A stretch of 64,000 nt of DNA from assembly GCF_042665095.1 (NCBI RefSeq), contig NZ_JBHTBV010000005.1; one strand, written 5' to 3'. Within the stretch, counting starts at the first letter, position 1. The number at the start of each line of letters is the position of its first letter. The DNA comes from Gordonibacter pamelaeae. GTDB taxonomy: Bacteria; Actinomycetota; Coriobacteriia; Coriobacteriales; Eggerthellaceae. Under the pieces are notes generated by a model. That model saw only the letters and a list, made by a program, of their open reading frames with translations. It was not told where the DNA came from and ran no database searches. The position numbers were made by a program, and so were the translations under genes. Shown piece after piece: positions 51,758-60,476 of this stretch.

Positions 51758-53491
51758 ATGAATAACGAGAAGACGAGCATGGACCGCCGCAGCTTCCTCA
51801 AGGGCGCGTTCGCCACGGGCGCCGTGGCCACTGCCGCCGTCACGGGCGTGGGGACGCTCGCCGGCTGCGCCGCGCAGCCGAAAGAGGGCAAGGCGGGCGC
51901 ATCGGCCTCCGACAGCAAGGCCGCGGGCGGCGCCTACGAATTCGAGACGGCGCCCGATCCTATCCCCGAGGGCGACATCAAGGAGACGGTGGACGCCGAC
52001 GTCGTGGTCATCGGCGCCGGTTTCTCCGGCCTGTGCTGCGCGCTCGCAGCCGCCGAGAACGGCGCGAACGTAGTCATGCTCGAGCGCATGGACCACGTCA
52101 TCGGGCGCGGCGGCTCCATCTACGCCATGAACTCGAAGCTCACGAAGGAGAAGGGCTACGAGTGCTCCGTCGAGGAGGTGGCCCAGCGCTACAAGCGCAT
52201 GATGGGCTACCACTCCTACCGCGTGGACGGCCGGAAATGGATGCTGCACTTCAACCGCTCGGGCGAGGCCATGGACTGGCTCATCGACCGCATGACCACG
52301 GCCAGCTCCGTGGGCGGCGACGACCTCACCCCCGTCATGGAGCACTGGTACGAAGACCCGGAGAACATCAACGGCGAGTTCCCCGGCACGCACGAGTTCC
52401 TCGACGGCCCCAACGGCAAGGGCCCCGACGACAACCCGCAGCAGGACGTGTGCGCGAACATGGCGCTGTACTGCGAGAAAGCCGGCGTGGACATCCGCTA
52501 CGAGACCGAGGCGCAGCAGCTCGCGAAGGACGGCGACAAGGTGGTGGGCGTCGTGGCGAAGGGTAAGGACGGCTACGTGCGGTTCAACGGAAAGAACGGC
52601 GTGGTCATCGCCACAGGCGACTTCGGCCAGGACAAGGACATGCTGGAGAAGTTCATCCCCTGGGCGGCGCACCAGACCGAGTTCGGCGGCATCTGGAACG
52701 GCTCAGGCCACAAGATGGCGTACTGGGCCGGCGCTGCCGTCGACAAGAGCGAGACGCCCGCGCCCATGATCTTCTGCTTCCAGTGGCGCTCCATCACGCG
52801 CCAGGTGCGCGCATTCCAGGGCCTCATGGTGAACGAGGACGGCCGCCGCTACGACAACGAGGACAACGTCATCTCGCACGGCGGCTTGGCGCTCATGCAC
52901 CAGAAGGGCAATCACGCGTTCGCCATCTGGGATGACGACTACGCGAACGAGCCGGGCTGGCAGAATCACCGCTACGTGGACGGCCCGAAGGTGTTCGACA
53001 CGCCCGATGACGTGCGCGCCTACTGGCAGACCGTGGTGGACGGACCCGGCACCATCAACATGAACGGCTCGGGCGACATCCCGGTGAAGATGATCAAGGC
53101 CGACACCGTGGAGGAGCTCGTGGAGAAGCTCGGCCTGCCGAGGGACGAGACGCTCAAGACCATCGAGGCGTACAACGGCTACTGCGACGCAGGCGTCGAC
53201 GAGGAGTTCGGCAAGCGCAAGGAGCTGCTGCTGCCCATCAAGAAGGGTCCGTTCTACGGCATAGAGTGCACGCCGTGGTTCCTGTCCACCACCGGCGGCA
53301 TCCGCTGCAACGAGGATCTGCAGGTCATGAACGCCGACGACGAGGTCATCGACGGCCTGTACTGTCTGGGCTCCACGGTGGGCGATATGTACACCAACTG
53401 CTACTCCACGCACTTCCCCGGCCATAACCTGGGCGGCACGTGCCTCACGTTCGGCTACGTGACCGGCCGCAAGCTGGCCGGCGCCGAGTAG
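51758..53491 (+). CDS. Tat-exported FAD-dependent reductase (fumarate reductase flavoprotein family)
   Basis: A 577-residue flavoprotein. A Tat signal (MDRRSFLKG, residues 8-16) ends at LAGC with Cys37 as a possible lipoprotein cysteine. FAD binds at DADVVVIGAGFSGLCCALAAAEN (residues about 79-101) and the C-terminal TTGGIRCNEDLQVMN, LYCLGSTVGDMYTNCYSTHF and GGTCLTFGYVTGRKLAG are typical. There is no FMN-binding or heme domain, so it must receive electrons from a separate partner. Eggerthellaceae hold many paralogs that reduce fumarate, cinnamates, drugs or other compounds; this substrate is unknown. It is divergent from a LuxR sensor and ends at a strong terminator. Confidence 0.9.
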   Translation: MNNEKTSMDRRSFLKGAFATGAVATAAVTGVGTLAGCAAQPKEGKAGASASDSKAAGGAYEFETAPDPIPEGDIKETVDADVVVIGAGFSGLCCALAAAENGANVVMLERMDHVIGRGGSIYAMNSKLTKEKGYECSVEEVAQRYKRMMGYHSYRVDGRKWMLHFNRSGEAMDWLIDRMTTASSVGGDDLTPVMEHWYEDPENINGEFPGTHEFLDGPNGKGPDDNPQQDVCANMALYCEKAGVDIRYETEAQQLAKDGDKVVGVVAKGKDGYVRFNGKNGVVIATGDFGQDKDMLEKFIPWAAHQTEFGGIWNGSGHKMAYWAGAAVDKSETPAPMIFCFQWRSITRQVRAFQGLMVNEDGRRYDNEDNVISHGGLALMHQKGNHAFAIWDDDYANEPGWQNHRYVDGPKVFDTPDDVRAYWQTVVDGPGTINMNGSGDIPVKMIKADTVEELVEKLGLPRDETLKTIEAYNGYCDAGVDEEFGKRKELLLPIKKGPFYGIECTPWFLSTTGGIRCNEDLQVMNADDEVIDGLYCLGSTVGDMYTNCYSTHFPGHNLGGTCLTFGYVTGRKLAGAE

Positions 53492-53545
53492 GCCGGCCCG
53501 TTCGGCCCGGACGCCCCCTCCCTCCCCGGCGTCCGGGCCCTCGAA

Positions 53546-53591
53546 AACGAGGGATGCAGCCGCACGACGGCCGCATCCCTCGTTTTTTTTT
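53546..53591 (+). terminator. Strong intrinsic terminator of the flavoprotein gene
   Basis: AACGAGGGATGC (53546-53557) pairs with GCATCCCTCGTT (53573-53584), with a smaller GCCG/CGGC pair inside, followed by nine Ts in total. It lies 54 bp after the stop codon. Confidence 0.92.
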
Positions 53592-53621
53592 GGCGGCGAA
53601 CGCTCTTGGAGGCAGCTCCCT

Positions 53622-54473
53622 CTACAGCGCCACGGCTACCGCCGCGCACAACGCGAGGCCGGCAGCGAGCACGGCCAGGCTGGGACCCGCAAGGCGGCGG
53701 TCGTGCAGAGAGGTGCGACGCGGCTCGGCGCCGTAGCAGCGGGCGTCCATGGCCACGGCCAGCGCGTCGGCGCGGCGGAACAGGCCCACGAACAGGGGGA
53801 TGAGCACGGTCTGCCACGCGCGCAGGCGCTCCCACAGGCCGCCCTCGGAAAACGACGCGCCGCGCGCCTGCTGCGCGTCGTGCACGCGCCCGAGCTCCTC
53901 GGCCGTGACCGGGATGAAGCGCAGCGCCAGCGAGAACACCATGGCGATGTCGTCCACCGGCACGCGCAGCCGTCGCAGCGGGCGCAGGAAGCCCGAAAGC
54001 GCATCGGTGAGCGCGGTGGACGTGGTGGTGTACGTGACCACGAGGCTGGCCGTTACCAGCAGCACGATGCGCGCCGCGAAGAAGCACCCGCGCGCGAGGC
54101 CTGCGGGCACGAGACCGAACGACCCGACGAGCGCCACCGGCGGCAGGCTGCCGAAGGGCCCCGGCTCGTGTCCCAGCAAGGGCGGCGGCGCCCCCGGAGC
54201 CGCCTGGCCCACATCGAAGGCGAACCCGTTGAACACGACCGCGAACGCCGCGAGCACGTACACGGGCACGAGCAGCGCGAAGAACCGCCGCAGGGGAATG
54301 CCCGACGAAGCCGCTGCCGACGCGAACAGCGCGGCGCACAGCACCAGCCCCGCCCATGTGTCCACGAGGAACAGCGTGACCGAGTACGCCGCGAGCAGCA
54401 CGATCTTCACGCGCGCATCGCACGCGTGGACAACAGAGGTTCCGGGGATGTAGGAGCTGACGTTGATGCGCAT
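53622..54473 (-). CDS. ecfT: Energy-coupling factor transporter transmembrane protein EcfT
   Basis: A 283-residue membrane protein of the CbiQ/EcfT family. It starts SSYIPGTSVVHACDARVKIVLL, with about five membrane helices and the two coupling Ala-Arg-Gly-type motifs, QQARGASF and MDARCYG. ECF T subunits join two ATPases (EcfA) and a vitamin- or metal-specific S subunit. None of these is beside it, so it must work with proteins coded elsewhere or has been separated from them. Confidence 0.9.
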   Translation of the reverse strand: MRINVSSYIPGTSVVHACDARVKIVLLAAYSVTLFLVDTWAGLVLCAALFASAAASSGIPLRRFFALLVPVYVLAAFAVVFNGFAFDVGQAAPGAPPPLLGHEPGPFGSLPPVALVGSFGLVPAGLARGCFFAARIVLLVTASLVVTYTTTSTALTDALSGFLRPLRRLRVPVDDIAMVFSLALRFIPVTAEELGRVHDAQQARGASFSEGGLWERLRAWQTVLIPLFVGLFRRADALAVAMDARCYGAEPRRTSLHDRRLAGPSLAVLAAGLALCAAVAVAL

Positions 54474-54615
54474 GCTGGCAGTATGCCACAAGTGCCGGCC
54501 GCCCGCCGCGCATGGGGTGACAATTCCGCGCGTTCAACGGAAGGCGCCGTCAGCAGCCGCGTCGCTCCTCCGCACGCTCGCCGCTCCCGCGCCCGCTCCC
54601 GCGCCCATGCCCGCG

Positions 54616-56340
54616 CTAACCGCGGTCCTCCCGATAGAGCGCGAGCAGCGCCAAGCCAACCAGCGAGCACGCTCCCACCAGCAGAAACGCCCCGCGGAAT
54701 CCCTCGTCCAGCGTGCTCTGGAACGTGTCCTCGATGGTCCCCGCCCGCTCGTCGATGGCGGCAAGGTACTGGTCCTCGGCGGCATCGACCGCCTCGGACG
54801 GCATCCCGGCGGCCGTCGCCTCCTGCTCGATCTCGGTCTTCGCCAGCGTCTTCACGTTGCCGACGATCGTCGTCACGTCCGAATTCTCCATCAGCTGCTG
54901 CAGGTCGGCCGGCAGTCCCGCTCCCCCGCCCTCCCCGCTGGCCAACTGCGCCATCGAGGGCCCGTTCGGCACGTCGGGCAGCACGCCCATGATGCGGTCG
55001 GGCACCGCCATGCCCGCATGCGCGATGAACGCCACCAACACCGCAGGCGCCACCGCCGTCCCCACCGAGCGCACGAGCGACAGAGTTGCGAGCGCCGAGT
55101 TCGACTCGCTCTCCTTCGTCTTCGCCAACATCATGTAGTTGAGCGGCGTGCCGATGGTGAACCCCATCCCGATGCCGATGGCCACCAGGCTGACGATAAG
55201 CGTCACCAGGTTCGCGAACCGCGTGGCCACGAGCGCCAGGAACAGCGCGACGGCGGCCGAGGCGGCAAGCCCGAAGGCCAGGACCGCCTTCACGCCGAAC
55301 CGATCGATGAGCTTGCCCGATACCGGGGCTCCCACGCCCGCGAACGCCGCGAGGACGATCACCACGTAGCCGCCGCTGCCCGAGGGCAGCTTCAGCACGT
55401 TCTCGGCGAACTGGGGGATGAAGATGATCCCCATCAGGATGACGCCCGTGATCACCGACAGCACGAGCGTGACGAGGATGTCGCGGTTCCGGAAGTACGA
55501 CAGGTTCAGCACCGGGTCGGCCGCCCTCCGCTCGATGAGCACGAACAGCGGCAGCAACACGACGAAGGCCAGCAGGAACGGCCATACGTCCGTCGACGCG
55601 ACGGAAGCGCCCACGTCGAAGAAATCGAGGTTCTTCAGGCCGTACAGCAGCGCGAGCACCATCGTCACGAGCACCGCGATGCCAAAGCCGTCGATGGGCT
55701 TCACCTCCTCGGCACGCGTGTTCGGCAGCACGAACACCCCCACGGCGACGATGGCCGCGCAGATGGGAACGTTCACGTAGAAGATGAACTGCCAGTTCGT
55801 CTGGCCGAACAGCGAGAGCATCAAGCTGCCGGCCGATGCGCCGAAGATGTTGGCGATGCCGTAGACGCCGCCCACCAGGCCCAGCGCCAACCCGCGCTTC
55901 TCGGGAGGGAACGTGGTTCCGAACTCCGCGGTGGCCACCGGCACGATGCCGCCTCCGCCGACCGCCTGCACGGCTCGCGCGCCCAACAGCATCCAGAAGC
56001 TTCCCACGTCCTGCGCAAGGCCGCACAAAAGCGACCCCGCACCGAACAGCGCGATGCTGACCAGGTATATGCGCTTGCGCCCCGAGCGGTCGGCCAGCTT
56101 GCCCATCACCGGGATGGCCGCGGCGTAAGCCAGCGTGTAGACGGTGATGATCCACACGCTCATCTGGTCGGTGATGCCGAGGTCGCCCTGGATGACGGTG
56201 CGCGCGGGCGTGACGATGCCGGTGTCGAGCGCGCCGATGAACAGGCCCAGCAGGTACACGACGGCGATCAGGACGAATCCCTTGCCATGCCCGGCCCGAA
56301 CGGCCCGGCTCGGGGAGGGAGATGCAGCGGAAGAACCCAT
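54616..56340 (-). CDS. MFS multidrug exporter, EmrB/QacA (DHA2) type
   Basis: A 574-residue transporter with about 14 membrane helices. It has GLFIGALDTGIVTPARTVIQ in helix 1, the motif A GKLADRSGRKRIYL and RAVQAVGGGGIVPVATAEFG. A large hydrophilic loop of about 110 residues lies before the last helix (PDVPNGPSMAQLASGEGG to EDTFQSTLDEG) and is probably outside the membrane. It exports drugs or other toxic compounds with proton motive force; no substrate is known. Confidence 0.9.
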   Translation of the reverse strand: MGSSAASPSPSRAVRAGHGKGFVLIAVVYLLGLFIGALDTGIVTPARTVIQGDLGITDQMSVWIITVYTLAYAAAIPVMGKLADRSGRKRIYLVSIALFGAGSLLCGLAQDVGSFWMLLGARAVQAVGGGGIVPVATAEFGTTFPPEKRGLALGLVGGVYGIANIFGASAGSLMLSLFGQTNWQFIFYVNVPICAAIVAVGVFVLPNTRAEEVKPIDGFGIAVLVTMVLALLYGLKNLDFFDVGASVASTDVWPFLLAFVVLLPLFVLIERRAADPVLNLSYFRNRDILVTLVLSVITGVILMGIIFIPQFAENVLKLPSGSGGYVVIVLAAFAGVGAPVSGKLIDRFGVKAVLAFGLAASAAVALFLALVATRFANLVTLIVSLVAIGIGMGFTIGTPLNYMMLAKTKESESNSALATLSLVRSVGTAVAPAVLVAFIAHAGMAVPDRIMGVLPDVPNGPSMAQLASGEGGGAGLPADLQQLMENSDVTTIVGNVKTLAKTEIEQEATAAGMPSEAVDAAEDQYLAAIDERAGTIEDTFQSTLDEGFRGAFLLVGACSLVGLALLALYREDRG

Positions 56341-56382
56341 GGAACTGCCTTTCAGACGGTGCGGCCGAACGGATGGAAAAGA

Positions 56383-56410
56383 GAAGCCCGCAGCTCATGC
56401 TACGGGCTTC
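56383..56410 (-). terminator. Terminator after the CsbD-like gene
   Basis: GAAGCCCG (56383-56390) pairs with CGGGCTTC (56403-56410), followed on the minus strand by tctttttcc-type sequence. It lies 26 bp after the stop of the small amphipathic protein and before the exporter start. Confidence 0.7.
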
Positions 56411-56435
56411 GGAGGGGCAAGGGCGCGCGTGGGCG

Positions 56436-56801
56436 CTACATGCGTTCCTTCATGTTCTCGGCACCCTGCTTCACGTTGTCCTTGGCGTCGACGGCAGCCT
56501 CCTTGATGGCCTCGCCGGCCTTGCCGAGCGATTCCTTGACGGACTCCATGAAGCCCTCGGACTTCTGGTCCTTGCGGTTCTCGTGCTGCTGCGCGCGAAT
56601 GGCGCCGTCGGTGCTGCCCGTCTGCTGCGCCACCTGGTGCTCGCGGTCGGCGGCGGCGTCCTCGGCGCGGCGCTCGTTCACGCCCGCCTTCGCCTCGTGG
56701 AAGGCATCCTTCACGTTGTTCTTCACGTCGTGGGCCATGTCCTTCGCACCGTTCTTCATATCGACGGACGCGTCGCCCGTCTTGTAAGCCTGATCGACCA
56801 T
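56436..56801 (-). CDS. Small amphipathic CsbD/LEA-like stress protein
   Basis: A 121-residue, very hydrophilic, Lys/Glu/Ala/Asp-rich helical protein with repeating segments (KNGAKDMAHDVKNNVKDAFHEA, ESVKESLGKAGEAIKEAAVDAKDNVKQGAENMKER). The pattern resembles CsbD/YjbJ and late-embryogenesis-like proteins that protect cells in drying or general stress. No signal peptide or membrane helix. It is one of three short charged proteins in a row. Confidence 0.75.
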   Translation of the reverse strand: MVDQAYKTGDASVDMKNGAKDMAHDVKNNVKDAFHEAKAGVNERRAEDAAADREHQVAQQTGSTDGAIRAQQHENRKDQKSEGFMESVKESLGKAGEAIKEAAVDAKDNVKQGAENMKERM

Positions 56802-56919
56802 GTTGGTCTCCTTTCGGGAAGGTTCTGTGTCATCCCCATTCTAGGGATGGGATGCGCGGCGTCGGCTTCCGGGGGAAAACGGCGCCGCAACAGTTCGCGC
56901 ACAGAGGTGCCGGCTCCCC

Positions 56920-57171
56920 CTAGTCGCGCTCGGACGCGTCGTTGGCCAGGCGCTCCGTCTCGCCTTCGGCCTCGTCGAAGTCGAACGCGGTGGCGGCGGC
57001 CTCCACGGACTCCTTCTCGTTGCCGTCGCCATCGACGGCCTCGACGTGCTCCTCGGCCTCCTGCTTGACGGCACGCTCGATGCTCTCGAGGTCGTCGGCC
57101 GCCTCGCGGTTCAGCTCGTCCGCTTCGTCCGCGTCGATGCGGATATCCTCTTTCGTCGTGGTCTCGGCCAT
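56920..57171 (-). CDS. Small, highly acidic protein of unknown function
   Basis: An 83-residue protein made almost only of Glu, Asp, Ala and a few basic residues (DEADELNREAADDLESIERAVKQEAEEHVEAV). It is predicted to be helical or unstructured with no membrane segment. A ribosome binding site (aaaggag on the minus strand) precedes ATG 57171. I do not recognise its family; it may be a stress-linked or scaffold protein like its neighbours. Confidence 0.7.
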   Translation of the reverse strand: MAETTTKEDIRIDADEADELNREAADDLESIERAVKQEAEEHVEAVDGDGNEKESVEAAATAFDFDEAEGETERLANDASERD

Positions 57172-57368
57172 GGTACGGCTCCTTTCGTCGGGAATCCCGC
57201 CAGGGGAAGATTAGCTGTCCAGCCTATTGTAGCCACCGCCCCGACAGGGCCGGTTTCCGCGCGCTGACGAACGCGCAACGCTTGGATTCGTGGCAAGAGA
57301 CGGCGTCCGATGCATCGGCTGGGCAGCGGTGCGGCGCTACCGAGGCACGCCAGCGGGCGGCAAGCCCG

Positions 57369-57647
57369 TCACTTCCGCGTCGCGCCGTGGCGCACGTTGC
57401 CGAACAGGTTGATCACGGTATCCCTCACGTGCTCGATGAGCACGGGTATCTCATGGCGCACTTCGACCGCAGCCTGCTGGGAGTGGTGCGCCACCTCGCC
57501 GGCAAGCCCCTGCGCATGGTCGCCCACGTCGCTGAACGCGTCCTGCGTGTGCTGCTGCAGTTCGCCCGCCATGTCCTTCATGTGCCATGCCACGTTCATC
57601 TTGCCGTCGGTTGCCGGTTTCCCGTCTGCGGTTCCACGGTCTTCCAT
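57369..57647 (-). CDS. Small hydrophilic protein of unknown function
   Basis: A 92-residue protein with His/Gln/Ala-rich amphipathic helices (MNVAWHMKDMAGELQQHTQDAFSDVGDHAQG, AAVEVRHEIPVLIEHVRDTVINLFG). It starts after an aaagaggc sequence. It resembles the amphipathic protein at 56436-56801 in composition but not in detail, and no known domain is evident. It lies 212 bp downstream of rplQ. Confidence 0.65.
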   Translation of the reverse strand: MEDRGTADGKPATDGKMNVAWHMKDMAGELQQHTQDAFSDVGDHAQGLAGEVAHHSQQAAVEVRHEIPVLIEHVRDTVINLFGNVRHGATRK

Positions 57648-57801
57648 AAGAGCCTCTTTCCTTGCTGCGGATTACCGGCGGGCCGAGTCGCATGCCCGCT
57701 CCCCCTATGGTAGTCCAGTGCGCGGAACCGCCGTGCAACCGCGGGAAAACGCGTCCTTGACGCGTTGGTGGCGGCGCTTGCCCAAGCGCCGCCACATGCA
57801 A

Positions 57802-57825
57802 AACGGGAGCCCGTGGGCTCCCGTT
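57802..57825 (-). terminator. Intrinsic terminator of the rpoA operon
   Basis: AACGGGAGCC (57802-57811) pairs exactly with GGCTCCCGTT (57816-57825) around a CGTG loop, followed on the minus strand by TTTTGC. It lies 33 bp after the rplQ stop. Confidence 0.9.
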
Positions 57826-57858
57826 CGAATACGTGCTTATGTGCAGGTTGGGGAAAGG

Positions 57859-58428
57859 CTACTCGGCCTTCTCCTTCTCCACAGCCTCGGCCTCGGCGGC
57901 CTCCGCGTTCTCGGCGGCGGCTTCCTCGGCCTGGTCGGCAGCCTCCTCGGCTTCGACCTTGGTCTCCTCGGCCTTCGCCTCGTCGTCGGCCTTCTCGACC
58001 TTCTTCGGGGCGGCCTTCTTCACAGCCTTCTTGGCGGCGGGCTTGGCCTCGTCCTTCTTCGCCTTCACCGGCTCGGTCACCAACTCCATGATGACCATGG
58101 GGGCGTCGTCGCCCTTGCGGGGGCCCAGCTTCATGATGCGGGTGTAGCCGCCCTGGCGGTCCTGGAACATGCCCTGCGCGACCTTCTCGAAGATCTCGCG
58201 CACGAGTTCCTTGTCGCCCAGCGCCGCGATGGCAAGGCGGCGGGAATGCAGGTCGCCGCGCTTGGCCCACGTGATGATCTTGTCAACGTCGGGGCGGATC
58301 TCCTTGGCGCGCGAGTCGATCGTCTTAATGCGGTCGTTCGCCAGCAGCGCGCACACCAGGCTCTTCTTCATGGCCTTGGTATGGCTGGTGTCGGTGCCCA
58401 GCTTGCGCCCCTTCTTGTAGTGTCTCAT
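57859..58428 (-). CDS. rplQ: 50S ribosomal protein L17 with a charged C-terminal extension
   Basis: A 189-residue protein that begins MRHYKKGRKLGTDTSHTKAMKKSLV, a clear L17 start. The L17 core covers about 115 residues up to VIMELVTEP. The remaining 70 residues are a Lys/Ala then Glu/Ala-rich tail (AAKKAVKKAAPKKVEKADDEAKAEETKV, ending in EKEKAE). Such tails are common on actinobacterial L17. It starts 13 bp after rpoA. Confidence 0.97.
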   Translation of the reverse strand: MRHYKKGRKLGTDTSHTKAMKKSLVCALLANDRIKTIDSRAKEIRPDVDKIITWAKRGDLHSRRLAIAALGDKELVREIFEKVAQGMFQDRQGGYTRIMKLGPRKGDDAPMVIMELVTEPVKAKKDEAKPAAKKAVKKAAPKKVEKADDEAKAEETKVEAEEAADQAEEAAAENAEAAEAEAVEKEKAE

Positions 58429-58441
58429 GATCTCGTATCTC

Positions 58442-59392
58442 CTAAAGCTTCAAATTGAGGTCCATGGAAATGAGCTTGTCCTTCACTTCCTCGATGGACT
58501 TCGCACCAAAGTTCCTAATGTTCAGCAAGTCGTTTTCGGAGAACTCGACGAGCTGGCGGACGGAATGGATGCCGGCGCGCTTCAGGCAGTTGTAGGAGCG
58601 GACGGAAAGGTCCAGGTCCTCGATCTGCTTGTCCAGCTCGGCATTGGACTCCTGCCCCTCGGGAGCGAAGATGGAAGGAACCTCGCCTTCCTCCTCGTCC
58701 ACGATGTCGGACAGGCCCAAAAACGCCCCCATGTACTGGTTGATGATGTTGGCGGCACGGCACACGGCCTCGGAAGGCGCGATGGAGCCGTCGGTCTCAA
58801 CCTCCAGCACGAGCTTGTCGTAGTCGGTGCGCTGACCCACACGGGTGTCGGTGACGTTCAGCGTGCACCGGCGGACCGGCGAGAACAACGAGTCAACGTG
58901 GATGACGCCGATGGGGTCCTCGGTGCGCTTGTTGCGCTCCGCGGACACGTAGCCGCGACCCACCCCGATGCGGATCGTCATGTCCAGCTGGCCGCCATCG
59001 GCGACCGTGGCAATGACGTGCTCGGGGTTCACCAGCGTGAACTCGGTGGGGATGTCCAGGTCGGCACCCGTCACCGTGCAGGGACCCTCGGCGGACACAT
59101 GGGCCGTGGCCTCCTCGATATCCTCGTTGAGTGCCGAGAACACGAGGCCCTTCACGTTCAAGACGATGTCCGTGATGTCCTCGATGACGCCCTCGGCCGT
59201 CGTGAACTCATGCTGCACGCCCTCGATCTGGATAGCGGTGGCTTTCGCCCCGTCCAGCGACGAGAGCAGCACGCGGCGCATGCAGTTGCCCAGCGTGTAG
59301 CCGTACCCACGCTCGAGCGGTTCCACGACGAAACGCGCGACAGTTTCGTTGACTTCTTCCGTTGTTACCGTAGGCCTCATGAACTCTGTCAT
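58442..59392 (-). CDS. rpoA: RNA polymerase alpha subunit
   Basis: A 316-residue subunit. The N-terminal domain (ERGYGYTLGNCMRRVLLSSLDGA) dimerises to assemble RNA polymerase, and the C-terminal domain (LDLSVRSYNCLKRAGIHSVRQL, LLNIRNFGAKSIEEV) contacts UP elements and activators. Placed between rpsD and rplQ, its standard position. Confidence 0.98.
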   Translation of the reverse strand: MTEFMRPTVTTEEVNETVARFVVEPLERGYGYTLGNCMRRVLLSSLDGAKATAIQIEGVQHEFTTAEGVIEDITDIVLNVKGLVFSALNEDIEEATAHVSAEGPCTVTGADLDIPTEFTLVNPEHVIATVADGGQLDMTIRIGVGRGYVSAERNKRTEDPIGVIHVDSLFSPVRRCTLNVTDTRVGQRTDYDKLVLEVETDGSIAPSEAVCRAANIINQYMGAFLGLSDIVDEEEGEVPSIFAPEGQESNAELDKQIEDLDLSVRSYNCLKRAGIHSVRQLVEFSENDLLNIRNFGAKSIEEVKDKLISMDLNLKL

Positions 59393-59421
59393 GTTGTGTA
59401 AGCCTCCTTACTATGCCGCGA

Positions 59422-60048
59422 TTATTTCGAGTAAAGTTCGACGATGAGCTGTTCGCGAATGTCCAGATCGATTTGATCGCGTTGCGGGAGAGCAAGCACG
59501 TTGCCTTGCAGTTTCTCGATGTCGACCTCGAGCCAGGCCGGCACCTGCACGCGCTCGTTGGAGATGAGCGCGCTCTTGATGACCAGCAGGTCCTTGGCCT
59601 TGGGGGCCACGGCCACCAGGTCGCCCGCCTTCACGCGGAACGACGGGATGTCCACGCGGCGGCCGTTCACGGTGATATGGCCGTGACGCACCTGCTGACG
59701 AGCCTCGGCGCGCGACTTCGCGAAGCCAAGACGGTACACCACGTTGTCCAGACGGCTCTCGAGGATGCGCAGCAGGTTCTCGCCCGTGACGCCCTGCTGG
59801 CGGCCGGCGATCTCGTAGTAGTGATGGAACTGCTTCTCCAGAACGCCGTAGATGCGCTTGGTCTTCTGCTTCTCACGCAGCTGCAGACGGTATTCGCTTT
59901 CCTTGATACGCTTCTTGCCGGCCTCGCCGGGCGCGTAGTTGCGGCGCTCGATCGCGCACTTGTCCGTGTAGCAGCGGTCGCCCTTCAGGAAGAGCTTCGC
60001 ACCTTCACGACGGCACAAACGGCAGTCCGCTCCAGTATAACGAGCCAT
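59422..60048 (-). CDS. rpsD: 30S ribosomal protein S4
   Basis: A 208-residue ribosomal protein. It carries the S4 domain (LESRLDNVVYRLGFAKSRAEARQQV, GHITVNGRRVDIPSF) and four N-terminal cysteine/histidine-spaced residues (CRLCRREGAKLFLKGDRCYTDKCA) that can bind zinc, as in the C+ form of S4. It organises 16S rRNA folding. Confidence 0.98.
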   Translation of the reverse strand: MARYTGADCRLCRREGAKLFLKGDRCYTDKCAIERRNYAPGEAGKKRIKESEYRLQLREKQKTKRIYGVLEKQFHHYYEIAGRQQGVTGENLLRILESRLDNVVYRLGFAKSRAEARQQVRHGHITVNGRRVDIPSFRVKAGDLVAVAPKAKDLLVIKSALISNERVQVPAWLEVDIEKLQGNVLALPQRDQIDLDIREQLIVELYSK

Positions 60049-60067
60049 AATACTTCGATCCTTTCAG

Positions 60068-60466
60068 TTACACGCGACGACGCTTGCGCGGACGGCAACC
60101 GTTGTGCGGAATGGGTGTGCAATCCTGAATGCTGGAGACTTCCAGGCCGGCGGCCTGCAGCGAGCGGATGGCCGTCTCGCGACCCGAACCCGGGCCCTTG
60201 ACGAACACCGCCACCTTGCGCAGGCCATGCTCCATGGCCGTCTTCGCGGCGGCCTCGGCGGCCATCTGCGCGGCGAACGGCGTGGACTTGCGGGAGCCCT
60301 TGAAGCCAACCGTGCCGGCGGACTGCCAGGAGATCACATTGCCCTGGGGATCGGTGATGCTCACAATGGTGTTGTTGAACGTAGACTTGATGTGCGCGGC
60401 GCCCACGGCGATGTTCTTACGCTCGGAACGCTTGATGCGCGTGCGCACGTTTTTCTTTGCTGCCAC
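60068..60466 (-). CDS. rpsK: 30S ribosomal protein S11
   Basis: A 132-residue protein ending in CTPIPHNGCRPRKRRRV, the conserved S11 C-terminus. The central AHIKSTFNNTIVSITDPQGNV and GSRKSTPFAAQMAAEAAAKTA are standard. It lies between rpsM and rpsD. Confidence 0.98.
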   Translation of the reverse strand: MAAKKNVRTRIKRSERKNIAVGAAHIKSTFNNTIVSITDPQGNVISWQSAGTVGFKGSRKSTPFAAQMAAEAAAKTAMEHGLRKVAVFVKGPGSGRETAIRSLQAAGLEVSSIQDCTPIPHNGCRPRKRRRV

Positions 60467-60476
60467 TTAAGCTACC

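Noticed and set aside
51758..53491. The digoxin reductase Cgr2
   Set aside because: It belongs to the same broad flavoprotein family, but no cgr1-type cytochrome gene is next to it, and the family is too large in this group to name a substrate.
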